DNA of 64,000 bases from Thamnaconus septentrionalis (GCA_009823395.1 CM020514.1:11887466-11951465); one strand, 5' to 3'. Shown: positions 1-11,904, counted from the stretch's first letter. Program-made: numbers and translations. The notes: generated from the letters alone by a model not told the origin.

Positions 1-1200
1 ATAAAGACTTTTTGTACAATGCAGTGACTTCTAATCAGTTGAACTGATCAGCTTCAAGCAATGTGTTAACAAAATGTGTGGAATTCTAAGTTATTAGGGA
101 TTCTAACAATGTAAAGACAAGGATTTTTAGAGGATGAAAGAGAGTTGATTATTTGAGTTTCAAAGAAACAAAGAGAAAGGCATCAGATCCTCAGAGGGGG
201 ATAGGAACTCTCAGTTAATAATTTCCACCTTGGCAGTGGTTAATGTCGGTGATTAAAAGACAAAGATTGCCATTAACTCAAATAATTAAATCATTTTTAT
301 CTTGCATGATGGGGCACCTGCTGCACAGAGACGATTGCAACCCAATGTTAGCGTGCCAATCGCCGTCGCTAAATCAATGGCACCTGTCTGTGAAAGGCGA
401 TAAAGAGCAATTACTGACTCTACATCTGATTGATTTTCTGCCCTGATTGCCATGATTTTGGTGGCTTCACAGAATCTGTTCACTGTGCAGCAGGCGCCTG
501 AGTGGATCATTACTGTGTGACAAACGGTGCCACTTTAACTTTTACAAAGACAGTATTTCACTTTTTCATGTTAAGATGGTCGTGGAACCAAGAACGTGTT
601 CCACTGCATGTCAGACTAGAGAAAATATGGAGCACTTGCATCACATTGTAATTCTATGTGAGATTTATTTGATAAAGAATAGATTTTGCCCTTTTATGAA
701 ACAATAGGAGGAGATGCTTATGGAGTTGGACACACATCAGCTGAACAGAGACACAAAAAAAAACAAGAATGGCCTTCTTGTTTGATTGGCAGGTGATTGA
801 CGCACGTCACAGGGCTGAATGCCTGGCCCTAAAGACAGAGACAGGGGGGCTGCGCACTGGAACACAAATCTGAGCAGACGGCCCGCTGCCATGATGGATT
901 GTGTTTGGCTAGCGGGGAAGCGCCCAGTGAATTGTCGGTGGCACTCAAAGTAGGCCACGCAAAGTCTTCAAGTCGCTCACTCCAGCTAAATTACTGCCTT
1001 TATGTTAAAGGCAGGTCCGGGGCATTCGCAATCACTTTGCTTTTTCTTCTCCGGCAAGGAAATCATTAGGTTCAGTCTGCATCTTGCCCGCAATCCAGTC
1101 TTTAAGGTCAGGCTATTATGGCGGCGTTGACAGGAAGTTGGCCCCAGTTATTAAAGTCAGCTTAGAAGATGGTTAAATAAGCAGTGGCATGTAAAGAGAC
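1..1200. other. Gene-free; possible conserved non-coding elements
   Basis: No ORF here looks like a real gene. The stretches at about 200-530 and 780-1180 are non-repetitive, AT-balanced and rich in homeodomain-like cores (ATTA/TAAT, TGATTGA), which resembles vertebrate conserved enhancers. This is a visual impression of composition only; no alignment was possible. Confidence 0.3.
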
Positions 1201-1610
1201 TGTGCCATTAACTACTGCTATGATAGAGGCTGGGCTGACGTGCGCATGTGTATGTGTGTGTCATGGGAGCGGGCGCGTGTGTCGGCCCGTGCAAAAGGTC
1301 AGAGGTCGTCGGGGCACGTCGCCTCCTGTTGTGCAAAGGAAGCCATGTATGGGACGAGCATTTGGGATGATGGGACGTCTCGGTCACAGTTTATAACTCA
1401 CATATGTAAAGAAAAATGTGCACGTGCACAGACAAGTGGTGCTGCAGCCTGAGAGGAGGGTGTGTGATGCAAACAGCATGTGAGCAGCATCAAAATAGCT
1501 CCAAACAACAGTCACCTAGTCGTCTATGACAACCACTGGCTGGCTGCGAAGCCCAACTTGTCTAATTTTGCAAATCCAAGCCGACAACAGCTCTACAGGA
1601 ACTCTGTGTC

Positions 1611-1652
1611 CATGTGTGTGTGTGTGTGTGCGTGCGCATGCATGTGTGTGTC
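1611..1652. repeat. (TG)n microsatellite, imperfect
   Basis: A run of TG dinucleotides interrupted by CG and CA steps. The ORFs read across it on both strands are cysteine/valine or threonine/histidine artefacts of the repeat. Confidence 0.8.
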
Positions 1653-2639
1653 TGTTTGCAGGGCGTGTGCTGCCACTTTTGATGCGTTTTTTTTTATTCT
1701 GTGCCTCACATGGATTTGCTGCTGGTGTGAAGGGAATGCAGACGATTGGGGCTTTTCGTAACAAATTCCCCCCAACTTTGGATTTTTATGGATTGACAAA
1801 CAGAAACCCTGCGAAGCTGATGATGACTGAGACCTCGAGACAAAAACGTGTGCTTTGCTTACTTGAAAATATCCAATCTGAATGGCTCTGCCACCGAAGG
1901 TGTATGAAAGGGCCAAGATTTGTATGTGTGCTCCCTTTACAAATGTCTATAGGTTTCTCTTCAAGGTTCTCATTGTAACGTGTGTCTCCTGCTGCTCCGT
2001 GTCCTTAAAGTGATGGTTCACTTAAAATTGAAATTTCACCTATTCACTGCCCTGCTGTTATTCAAGGCACTGGTGACATTTCCTTTGATTCACATGGCCA
2101 TTCTCAAGTCCCACAAAGGGAAAGAATTCTACCCAGTGGAAATCTACCGTGGCCGATTGTTCATGCGGTGTCAACACAAACCCAGCACTGGAATTTGTCT
2201 CCAAACAGCTTCTTTAAAACTAGGTTTTTCTATTAGGAAATGTCCACTGGAGCCTCCAAGTCAGTAACTGTTGCAACTGGGCTCTTGCAATTATTGTAAG
2301 ATCTAGAAGCATGTAATAGAAGTCACTAGATTGGGAAAGCTAGATGTCAGCACAGCTGATTCAGTACAGATTGTAATGCAGTATTTTCCAGGCACTTACT
2401 TGACCCAAATAAATCTTATTTTATGAATGGATAGATTTATGAAGAAAAAAAGCTTTAAAAAAAATCCAATATCAAGTTGCACTGTGGATGTCCAATTCAA
2501 CTGCTTGATTGAACTGAGTCGATCTTTGTCACTCACTTCAAACATCCTCCTTTTCTCCTTCCTCGAGGCGTCTGTGCTTGTTGTGGCAAGACAGCATGTA
2601 AATGCAGAAAGGACAGGCCAATGGGGAATGATTGATGAA

Positions 2640-2694
2640 CAAAGATGCATGTGTATGTGTGTGCGTGCCTGCGCGCGTGTGTGCATGCATGTAG
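2640..2694. repeat. Imperfect (TG)n tract
   Basis: Alternating TG/CG/CA steps. It is a degenerate dinucleotide repeat, not coding. Confidence 0.65.
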
Positions 2695-2824
2695 GATGAA
2701 ATTGTGTTTACCTGATGCGTGTAAACAGCATCTGGTGTGCATGTAAAGTGTAAGTGCATCTGGGTTTCCTTAAAAGTGTGAAGGAGACAGGAGAGGAGTC
2801 TAATACCAGCTTCGAGGCAGTTAA

Positions 2825-2826
<2 letters not shown>

Positions 2827-2868
<42 letters not shown>
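2827..2868. repeat. (GT)n microsatellite
   Basis: About 20 uninterrupted GT units. Confidence 0.9.
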
Positions 2869-2870
<2 letters not shown>

Positions 2871-3934
2871 TGCAGAAGCGGGACTGTACACATGACAGGG
2901 CGACATCCTGGGTTTAAATCTGGTCTCTGCTTTTCTTTTCTTTTTTATCCCTTTTTATATCTTTAAGGCATTACCAAGTTAAAAAAAAAACCCTCCAAAT
3001 TCTAAATGTGGATACATTTTTTGAGGAGTTGGGTAAACTAACACAGAGATTAACAGCGCAGGAGTCAAAGTGTTTAATTACTTGTCAGATCAGTTGCGAA
3101 TTGATTTGCCCGTGTTCAGCATTGAGCTGTGGGCTGGTGCAAAAATACACTGCTGCTCCGCATGACTAACCTGGATTAACTTACATGATTACTAAACTTT
3201 GCTTCACAATGGGTTCTTTCCATTTATTCATGTGTCTATATTGTTACTAGACGTAATTATTTACACCCCTGAGTCACTTCCTGCTTTCCCCAAAACTCTG
3301 ATCCTGATCTGTTCCTTAATTTCAAGGGCAACTGTGAGTGCTTCCGATGGGAGCTTTTCAAGGTGGACAGCGACGCCAGGCTTGGAACCTGAGCTGTGCA
3401 GCTTGTCTTGCTCAGTTGTTCCTGGGTAGGTTATTTTAGCACGGGGTGTTACGCGCAGATGTGTGCCTCCGTTTCCCCCTCGCTGTCTTCGGGGAGGGGT
3501 TGTCTTTCCTTTGATAAATGTAGAATGAGGATCAGTGGGAGGGATATTCGCTCGCACCAATTAAGCCTGTTATTAACTAGTGAGCAGCACGCGCACACAC
3601 ACACACGCACACACGCACAGCATACTAAGTATTAAGCACATTTAATTTAACAGTCTGTGCGCCTGTGTGAGCCATACTTTCACTCTGAAACCTGTTGTCA
3701 CCGAGACAGGGCTGACTCCCTGACTGAGGGGAGAGTCTTTTTCATCTCTTGGCTTCTCGCTGTAGCTGCTCTCTCTCTGTCTGTCTGCTGCTCCGGGGGC
3801 TATATGCACTTGCACGGACAGACACACACAGACGCACACACAAAATGCTGTGTGTCTATGATGGTGTTTGCTTATGTTTTTGCCTCCTTTTCTCAGAGCC
3901 CTTTCTCCTGCTCTCTGTTTAACCCAACCACACA

Positions 3935-4409
3935 AGCTGCGTTTTCTATTCCCCCTAGAATTGTCCAAAACCTTAATATCGCAATAGAAAACTGGTAATG
4001 GAAACACCTAGACTTGGAAAAACCTCTGAAATATCGCTAAAAGGTTTTTACACTCTCATGATGTGGTTTTTCAGACATATCGATATTGAGGTATATCATA
4101 CTTTTTTTTTTTTTACACGTCACCATCAGTTCACTTCAAGTGAAAATGGCACATTATGTTTGGACGGAGGAGGAGACGGACTATTTTTTACAAGTAATCA
4201 AAGAGAAACCATTCTTGACAGCCAACAACGTGAACAAACAAAAGCAAACGGAATTCAGGAAAAATCTTGCGGAAGAGATTTTACAAGAATTAGGGCTTAT
4301 GTGCTTCACACTATGCAATTGAAACACCTGCAAATTGCAATTGTACTTGGTTGAAATTTTAGAAATATCGTTTTTTTATTTTGTGAAAAACTGTAATGGA
4401 AACGCAGCT
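3935..4409 (+). mobile_element. Harbinger-like MITE with Myb/SANT-like ORF remnant
   Basis: The ends are imperfect inverted copies of one another (AGCTGCGTTTTCTATT at the left; the complement of AGCTGCGTTTCCATTA at the right). Inside, from about 4146, a short ORF begins MAHYVWTEEETDYFLQ, which has the tryptophan/acidic spacing of a Myb/SANT-like DNA-binding domain such as the accessory protein of PIF/Harbinger transposons. The ORF stops after about 60 residues, so the element is non-autonomous. Related copies lie at 43201-43305 and, reversed, at 62103-62514. Target-site duplications could not be resolved. The Harbinger assignment is inferred from the Myb-like ORF. Confidence 0.6.
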
Positions 4410-4639
4410 ACAGACGCAGACACATATTTTTGTTTCAGGGCCTGTCTGTCTGTGCCGCAGGTGCCTGCCCGTCTGTGTTGAAAGCGCTCTGATTCCATTG
4501 CATTCGTTAATGGTATGACTGTAAGGTCACTGCAGCGTTCCCCACAAAGCGTTTCATTTACCACACGTGTTAGAAAAGGCTGTGGAAAAAAATAAATCAA
4601 AATGATGAGGAAAAAAAAAAAAGCTACAGCATTTCCGTC

Positions 4640-4870
4640 TGACTTTAATTCCCACGAGGGTGAACAAATCCTCTGAACCAGTGTAAAAACGACCCACTAC
4701 GGGATGATAAAGGTCTCCATTCATGCGCAGGTTAATCAGAGTGGAAACATATTTGCATGAAAGCTGATTAGAATGTCTCATTATGATTAATAAAGGCCAC
4801 TGTTTTCCCATCGGAACCCCCCGCGAATATATAATGAAAAATCCCCACCTCGGGCCTGCCTGCCTCGTGA
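4640..4870. promoter_or_regulatory. Candidate conserved non-coding element
   Basis: Unique sequence with an ATTTGCAT octamer (POU site) at about 4750 and clustered TGATTAG and ATGATTAATAAA homeodomain-type motifs. It resembles a developmental enhancer, but conservation cannot be shown from one sequence. Confidence 0.3.
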
Positions 4871-5209
4871 GGCAAGGTACGCAAGTCTGACCGTTTCGCT
4901 TTAGATTCAAGTCTGGCTGCGTCTCGTGTTTACCGCTATCGATCGAGGCGGGTCACCTGGCCGGAGGGGTTGGCGGATATGATTCACGTCCGGCGCGGTG
5001 TTTCCCTCCCCCCCTCTTCCCCGCTCCCCGTTCTACACTGAAAATGCTAACAATGTGCGCTGTTTGTGCTGGAGGGAGTCTGTTGCGCTGACGGTATCAT
5101 ATCCAAGTCCGTTGGGAAGGAGGGAAGGAAGGAGAGGGGCGGGGAGGGAGGGAGGGAAGGAGCACACTGGGGAGTGTAGAGTCAGTAGGAGGAAGAGGGA
5201 AGGAAGAGC

Positions 5210-5227
5210 GGGGGGGGGGGGGGGGGG
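5210..5227 (+). repeat. G18 homopolymer
   Basis: Eighteen consecutive G residues follow a GGGA/GGAA-rich purine stretch (5117-5209). The run could form a G-quadruplex and is error-prone in sequencing. Confidence 0.85.
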
Positions 5228-5639
5228 CCTTGCACGCACATCCGGGAAGAGACGACGTGCTTGCGCGTGCGAGTGTGTGTTTGCGTGCGCATGTCGTGCA
5301 TATGCGTGCAAGTGAGTGCGTGGTGGAGCTCGGACACAGCAGACACGTGTCACCTCGGCTTCAGCGCCGTCAAGCTAAACTGACATAAACAGCCCCAGGC
5401 GGCCCTATCAGAGATGGACTTTACATAACGGCTGAGTCACTCACAATCTATTTTTATAGCTTTGAGGTGTGTGTGTCTGTGTGTCTGTGCGTGCGTGCGT
5501 ATGTCTGGGTGTGTTCTGCAGCTTCTGTCTCTCTCTGAGAGCCACTCCGAGTTTCAGACCTTCACACTGAGGACATTTTTTCGTGACGTCAGGCCGTCCT
5601 GACTTGGCGCTGCTCCTTTCAGGCACAGCCGGAGGGCCT

Positions 5640-7080
5640 CACGATTTGGTGTCGAGGTTAAAGTTAGAAAAAGGAGATTAGGTTAAGAGGAGCTAGGGGG
5701 CTAACACCTTTTTGTTGCATTTTCTTTTTAGGGCATCGGGCTGTTATTTATTTATTTTTAAAAGCAGCTAGAAAGGATGTCCGATGCGCAACAGGAGGCC
5801 CCAGGCTCCTTAGCGCTGCTAATGCAAGACAATTGTGTGAGTGAATACAAAGGAAACCACAGGTTCAAGGACACTATCAGTTCTTTAGTGCACTTGAGTT
5901 TAACTGTGAAAACTCAAGATTGAGAACGACAGTGGTATTGGTCTTCTTGCACCACCCCTTAATATACACTTTTCACTTGCGATTTCAACCACTTGTTGAC
6001 ATCTACGACATTTCACAGTTGCAAAAACAGATTGCATTGTAAAAATATCTGCCGCTATTAATTGTTAAAGTAATTCATGTAAAACTCTTAATGTTTTATT
6101 GTTGAGGAGTTGTGACCCAGATACATGCTAAGTGGGACAGTTGAAAAGTAGCTGAAAAATCACTGCTCTCTTGTGGACAAACCATGGTATGGTAGCACTT
6201 TTCTAAACACGCACAAATGAATGTGATAATTTATTTTTTTATTTTTTACCCCGGCCTCCTGCTTGTGGTTGGTAGCAAGGACAGGAAATATCTGAGTTGG
6301 ATGACTAATAACAGGAACTTTCAAATTTTTAACTTCTACCTGTCATCAGAACAGTTAATATTGTGTCTTTTTTTATTTTATTTCAAATTTCCATTAGCAT
6401 TTTTCTTTTCCAATTAATTTTTTCCTGGAACCAGAAAATGGAAATAGCCCTGGCACTGCAGCAAACACTTCCAACACAGTATTAAGAACTCCTCCAGCTT
6501 TCCACACAGCAGCCCAAAACAGAAGCGTGCACAACTTACAGTTTAATGACGGAAAGAAAAACTCTTGCATTGTTTCTGTCCGAATGAGCACGACACTGAA
6601 TGGAAGTTATCAAAAAGAGGGACTCTGTATACCAAAATGATTTGTGAGTTTGAATGGCTGATTGCAACTCTGTCTCTCTCTCTCTTTCGCAGTTTATGAA
6701 GATTCTCTGGCCAGAGTCTCCTCTCTCATCCCCCTGCCACCTCAAGCTTTAATAATTTACTGTCTCCTCTTAATATTTTACTGCTTCAATCTCTTTTGAA
6801 TGTTGATGTATCAAGGTATATCAACATCAAACCAATCTGGAGGAGGTAAGACAAAAAAGACCTTCCTGAAATGGCCACAAGTGGGAAGATGTTTTAACAA
6901 TGAGGATTTTCAACGTAATGCGATAAATCAACACATTTAAGGTAGATTAGGTCTGGTGCTTTTTAGGTCACAGATTCACGGCAGGGAGCGCCACACCGCA
7001 GGAGGACCGTTAATGCTGTGTTCAGAGGGGAAACATTTTTTAATAACCTTGAGTGAATTACAGTCATGCATTGTAAAAAC
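5640..7080. other. Gene-free intergenic stretch
   Basis: Mostly AT-rich unique DNA. The short ORFs have no recognisable family, no domain composition and no plausible splice context. Confidence 0.5.
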
Positions 7081-7099
7081 ATGTACAGGCGCATGTGCA

Positions 7100-7180
7100 G
7101 ACACACACACTCACGCTCGCTCTCTCTCTCTCTCTCCCACTCACTCACACACACACGCGCGCGCGCACACACACCTGTCT
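7100..7180. repeat. Compound (AC)n/(CT)n/(GC)n low-complexity tract
   Basis: Successive CA, CT and CG dinucleotide stretches. ORFs spanning it are repeat artefacts. Confidence 0.75.
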
Positions 7181-7317
7181 CCAGCGCTGAGTCCCACTGA
7201 GCCTTCCCTGCTCCAATTTTTTTTTTTTTTTTCATCTGTCGTTCTGGAGCATGTCAGTGTTTAACCCCCTCCCACGCAAGTGTGCACACACACAAATGTT
7301 CAAACATTCTCCTTCCA

Positions 7318-7336
7318 AAAAAAAAAAAAAAAAAAA
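7318..7336 (+). repeat. A homopolymer
   Basis: Uninterrupted run of about 19 adenines between unique segments; no retroposon body was recognised upstream. Confidence 0.75.
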
Positions 7337-7384
7337 GAGGCTCAGACGGAAAGTTGTGTGAATATGTCTGTTGGGCCGTTCACC

Positions 7385-7412
7385 CACAGACAGACAGACA
7401 GACAGACAGAAA
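7385..7412 (+). repeat. (GACA)n tetranucleotide repeat
   Basis: Six tandem GACA units, ending in an imperfect GAAA. Confidence 0.8.
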
Positions 7413-7515
7413 GACGCACAATCCGAAGCCCTACTTTTGAGAGACACCAGCAGTTACATCTGGTTTGTTTACTTCTATTCTCAGCCTCTTTTTTTTCACA
7501 TTATTCCCTAAATTG

Positions 7516-7516
<1 letters not shown>

Positions 7517-7583
<67 letters not shown>
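7517..7583. repeat. (GT)n microsatellite, over 30 units
   Basis: About 33 uninterrupted GT dinucleotides, among the longest GT tracts in the window. Confidence 0.9.
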
Positions 7584-7586
<3 letters not shown>

Positions 7587-8499
7587 ACTCAAGACTGACA
7601 GGTCTCATTTTGTAGTCCACTCAAAGAGGGCATCTGCCATCCCACCAGACTCCCTCCTGTCTCAGCGGTAGAACACACACACAACAGTTTAGGAGGCTGC
7701 AGGGCTTCTTCCTCATGGCTGCGTCCAACATTTAGGCCACTTTTGGATTTTCATTTTAAATACGGCCCCGTGACGCCCATAGCTCAAAATAAGAAGGTTT
7801 TAAAATTTTTAAGCCTAAACTTGCAGCTCTCGCCGTGAGTTGGGAGGATGTGCCGGGTGCTGTTTTCAAATCCTGCGGGAGTTTCAGGGTGGAAAATTAT
7901 GATGAGGTTTCTCTCACAAAGAGGCGGCTCAGCCGCGGTGGAAGCGCCAGTCACCGGATCAGCAATCAATGATTTGTGACATTGCATGAAGGGAGGATTC
8001 GTGCACCCCCACCCCTACTTTGGAGCGTATGGTGAAGTGTCAAAACGCGGTAATATGATTTTAATCTCAACGATGAGCACACGGGAGAAAACCCCCCACC
8101 CCCACACTCAACCGGGTTCCATTTTGCACGCTCTTCTCCCTGAATTTTCCTCTCCAGCGTCCCCAAAACGGTAAAAGGCAACATGCCCTTGGCGTGTCCT
8201 TCACGTCGTTCACTCTAAGAGTGTGTTTAATTGGTCTTGTTTGATTTGGACAAGGGGGTGATGGGGCTAATTGATGAAAAGTGAATGCAAATGGATGCAG
8301 AAATGGCAATCATAACTCACATGTTTTAGAAGCTTTTACGGATCATGTGACATGTGGCGCGGAGACGTGCCTGCAATATTGAGAAGTCCTTCATTAACCA
8401 CCAGCCAGCAGCTCTTCCTTTGTGTGCGCGTCTGTTCGTGTCTGTGTGTGTGCGCGTGCCTACATTTGAGTAAATACAAGAGTGTCTCGCTGAAAACTG

Positions 8500-8720
8500 A
8501 GGCAGCCGATCACTGATGTCAAGGGAAATACGACGGCGCTATGCGTAAAAAAGCATTAGCAAGGAAGAGGAGGAGGAAGAAGAGGAGGTTGCATTCATGA
8601 TCAGAAGTCCAAAAACATGGCACAAGGCAGATTAGGAATAAGAGCCAACAGAGATAATCCTGTTATCACGTTGGATGTAAAATGCCAATGTGGATGCATC
8701 CTCAGAGGAGACCGAGATGA
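8500..8720. promoter_or_regulatory. Candidate conserved non-coding element
   Basis: Unique sequence with GATAATCC- and TGATCAGA-type motifs and no coding potential, about 0.9 kb from the microprotein ORF. Regulatory function is only a guess from texture. Confidence 0.22.
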
Positions 8721-9476
8721 ACTGAACATGAACTAATGCTGCGGATAAACTGGAGGAGGACGAGGAAGAGGAAGGAGAAGATTGTGGTGAGGCAGGCTGG
8801 TGGAGGAGAAGGGGATGTTTTGAGGGAGGAGTGGTGGTGGTGGTGGTTGGGGTGGGGGGTGGGAGCGAGTGGGTGGCAAGAACATTATCAGCGCCACTGT
8901 TGTAAACACTGGCCCGTTCTTGACCTTAAGGGACACCCACGCCGTTTACCGCAATGTCACCACCGGCTGCTCCTCGCACACTTCCGGCCAGCCAGCCAGC
9001 CAGCCAGCAAGCCCACACGCGCGCGCGCGCGCCCCGCAGCCGTTTGACACACCGGCGCGATATCATGACATTGGATCACCTCTGAGGATCCACCAAGAGC
9101 GGAACATCGGCTCCGTGTGACTCACGGATCCGGCGCTGACGAATGGGTCAATTGAGCGCACATGTTTTTGTTTTGTTTTTTTAATGCGTGTCTCTCTCAC
9201 GCTCGTTAAGGTGTCTGGGGGTGGGGGGTTGCCAGGTGGGCACGCACCTCGGCCATCACCCTTCAACTGGAGTGGGATTCAACATTACGCACCATACGCA
9301 CACTCACACTCACACACATAAACGCGAGCGTAAAAAAAAAGATATGGTAGAGCGCAGACTTACGGGATGACCCTGGGTTCTGCGGGCTCCTCGGTGCGCC
9401 CCATGGTGAATCCCCCCCACCACCACCTCTGCAATTCCCGGTGTTTGGTTTGCTTTGTTTGTTTTGGATGGAATCC

Positions 9477-9605
9477 TCAGATGCCGTGGTCGCAGTCAAC
9501 GTCTCTGCAGATGTACCACAGGATCACATAGAGGATGAGGAGTATGGCGAAGATGAAGAGCGCTACGAGGATGGCCTTGGTCACCGGAGAGATGAGCGAC
9601 TGCAT
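9477..9605 (-). CDS. Candidate single-pass membrane microprotein (42 aa)
   Basis: On the minus strand an ATG at 9605 opens a 42-codon frame ending in TGA at 9479-9477. The product has a short N-terminus (MQSLISPVTK), a hydrophobic segment of about 22 residues (roughly 11-32, ending in LWYI) and a short hydrophilic tail with CRDVDC and a final HGI. This is the layout of a single-pass membrane microprotein, like the regulin/SMIM class, but I do not recognise the family. Codons inside the hydrophobic segment vary (ATC, ATA, CTC, CTG, GTA, GTG), unlike a repeat-derived ORF. The start has G at -3. A GC- and CpG-rich block lies just upstream on the same strand and would fit a promoter/5' UTR. No splice site is needed. 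It may belong to a larger transcript. Translation is unproven. Confidence 0.55.
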   Translation of the reverse strand: MQSLISPVTKAILVALFIFAILLILYVILWYICRDVDCDHGI

Positions 9606-9919
9606 GTCAGGAGCAGAGCCGGGCAGAGCGGCGTGGAGCTCCGCGTCTGTCCGTCCGTCCGTCCCTCGGTCCTCAGCCCCTCAGTCCGACACCGCTCTCC
9701 GCCTCCTCTCCTCGCCGCCGCTCCGGTAGCAACTGTTGAGGACGGAGCCGGGGGCTTTGCCGCGCGCGGACACACTCATCAAGGGGCTCCTGACGCACAC
9801 GCACGCACGCACGCACACGCTCGCCGCGACGCAGAATTCACGCCGGCGATCCAGGCGCGCAACGCGTGGGGGGCTTCCCTTGCTGGAGGCGCCGCGCCAC
9901 TGAGCCGTCTGTCCCCGGA

Positions 9920-9971
<52 letters not shown>

Positions 9972-10200
9972 GGCAGGAGAGAGTGGCGGTGATGAGGAGG
10001 AGGAGGTGCAGGAATGATGGGGAAAAGATGCCGCGAGTGAGTTCGGATCGCAGATCCTCGGTGAAATCCCACGTGGAGCGGCGGCTTGGATCCAGGAGGA
10101 CACGCACGCTCCTGGTCGCAGGATGGAGAGCAACTAAAGTTGCGCGCCGCGCTGCTGCACTTGTGGGCAAACAGGTTGATTAGTATTCCTCACAGCCGAG
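9606..10200 (-). promoter_or_regulatory. CpG-rich promoter/5' UTR-like region
   Basis: High density of CpG (for example CCGCGCGCGG around 9760 and GCGCGCAACGCG around 9857) immediately upstream of the minus-strand microprotein start, with a GAGA tract (minus-strand sense) at 9922-9965. This contrasts with the AT-rich DNA beyond 10300. Long ORFs across it in several frames are expected in GC-rich DNA and are not supported. Confidence 0.45.
9922..9965. repeat. (CT)n microsatellite
   Basis: About 21 uninterrupted CT units inside the CpG-rich block; on the minus strand it reads as a GAGA tract, common near promoters. Confidence 0.9.
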
Positions 10201-10249
10201 AGCGTGTGCGTGCGTGTGTGGGGGGAGGGGGTGGCTGTTTGGGAGGGGG

Positions 10250-11220
10250 GCGGTGATAGCTTTGGCGTGTCTAGCTATCGTCCTATCATCACCACCCCCA
10301 CCCCCCAGCCCCTAATGCAGCATCTTCTTGTTGATGCACAATTGTCAGTCCACGTATGAATATGGAGAAGGCTAATAAAGGCTGCACTTGTGTGCCACTG
10401 CAGGTGTGTTTATGTGTTTGTATCTGTTTTTTAAAATATATATATAATTATTGTTAATTTGGTTATATTTGGCTGCCCAGAGAGCCCACTAACAGTGATT
10501 CGACGTAGCCTTTCAAAAACAATTAATTCCGAGTAATGAGGCGACCATATGACCTGATGTAAAATGACGCGGAAATCGGTGCTGTCACGAGATAATGGCT
10601 TTTAATAAATAGGTCGTCTATGGAAAAATAGGATTTTTGTCTTCTACTGGCATGTTCGCTTTCCTGCATTATACATAGGTCGGTGCCACTGGCTTTCCAC
10701 CCTATATTGCCACTAATGAATACAGGAAAAGGGGACATTATATTCCCAAGCTATAGGGATCATGCTCTGTATTTAGGATCTATGTAATAATGGTCGGTTT
10801 TTACTTGTGGGGGAATTGTTGAGTTTTACACAGACTTCAGTGTACTACTGCAAATCACATCTTGCTGTAACTGCTGTTATATCCGTAATCTAATTTGAGA
10901 TCAATATTCTTTTAAATAAATAAGATACAAAAATGTAATCTTTCCATTAAAAACATTTTCTGTATCGATACTGAAGATAACGATCAAGATAAGATGTTTC
11001 CAAGTAGGTCACCAAACTGAAGTGAGAGGGAGAGGATCTGCAGCCGTGGGCAGGAGCGCACTGGTTCACTGACTCCAAAATACCACTAGATGGCGACAAA
11101 ATGGAGAAGAAACTGCTCAAGTCTTCACAAAACGTGATGGGGTACATGACTATTCCGCACACCATCATTACGCTGTAGTGTTAAGCAACAACCATGACAG
11201 CTATGCGGGTCTAAAGCGCA
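10250..11220. other. Intergenic, no gene seen
   Basis: AT-rich, non-repetitive DNA between the microprotein locus and the 5' side of znf148. Short ORFs have no recognisable features. Confidence 0.5.
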
Positions 11221-11480
11221 AGACAGGTAAGACTGAACGGCCCAGCTTGATTCACAATCATCATTGGCGCGTTGCCGAGAAGCACATTATTGTTTGTGTT
11301 AGTTACGAGCTAGCTGGTTAGCGAAGGTTGCCTTGACTAGCAGGCGGGTAGCATGATGGCCTATTGGCCAGTATGGCTGAGGAAGCTGCGGATGCTAGCG
11401 CCAGTGCGAAGTACATCTTCAGACAAGTTTGTTGGGATGTTGAAACGAAACGGGTCTATTGCCAAGTATGTTGGTGTTTT
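11220..11480 (+). promoter_or_regulatory. Possible upstream first exon/promoter with a short ORF
   Basis: A locally GC-richer stretch holds an ATG at 11373 in good Kozak context (A at -3, G at +4), starting MAEEAADASASAKYIF. The frame runs past a consensus-like donor (CCAA|GTATGT, about 11463) and stops within 50 codons if unspliced. If spliced to the znf148 exon at 13412 it hits a stop before the znf148 ATG, so it would be an upstream ORF and not an N-terminal extension. Protein family not recognised. Confidence 0.25.
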
Positions 11481-11904
11481 GCGGGATATGGAATATTTTT
11501 AAGAACTGCCCGTGGTGTGGCGTGACATGACGTGTTTTAAAGTGACGACTGCACATCCACAGCGACAAAGCTGTCAATATTTGCTACATTTTACTAACAG
11601 CTAGCCTACTAGCTTCAAACAGGCCACAGACTTAGAGGAAAAGCACGCATATTGAAACAAAGTATAGCTTCCGGTTTGTACTTCAGTATAAAGCACGTAG
11701 CCCTGTCGCTTGTTTAATCACTAATAGAAACAGTTATTGGTTTGAATATGATGACCCTCCAGATGAGATTAGCGGCTGTGGTTCTGTAATATGCCTTTCG
11801 CACACAATGAAGTTTACGATGTATAATAAAAATATTTTTGAAACAAAAGTTCTGAGCACAGGAATACTACTTTGCTCAAAGCCAGCTGCATCTCTTTCTT
11901 TATA

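Noticed and set aside
9441..10183. Several 100-180 codon ORFs in the CpG-rich block on both strands
   Set aside because: GC-rich DNA has few stops; these frames carry CT-repeat-derived Ser-Leu or Arg-Glu runs and no domain. The minus-strand 42-codon frame was preferred.
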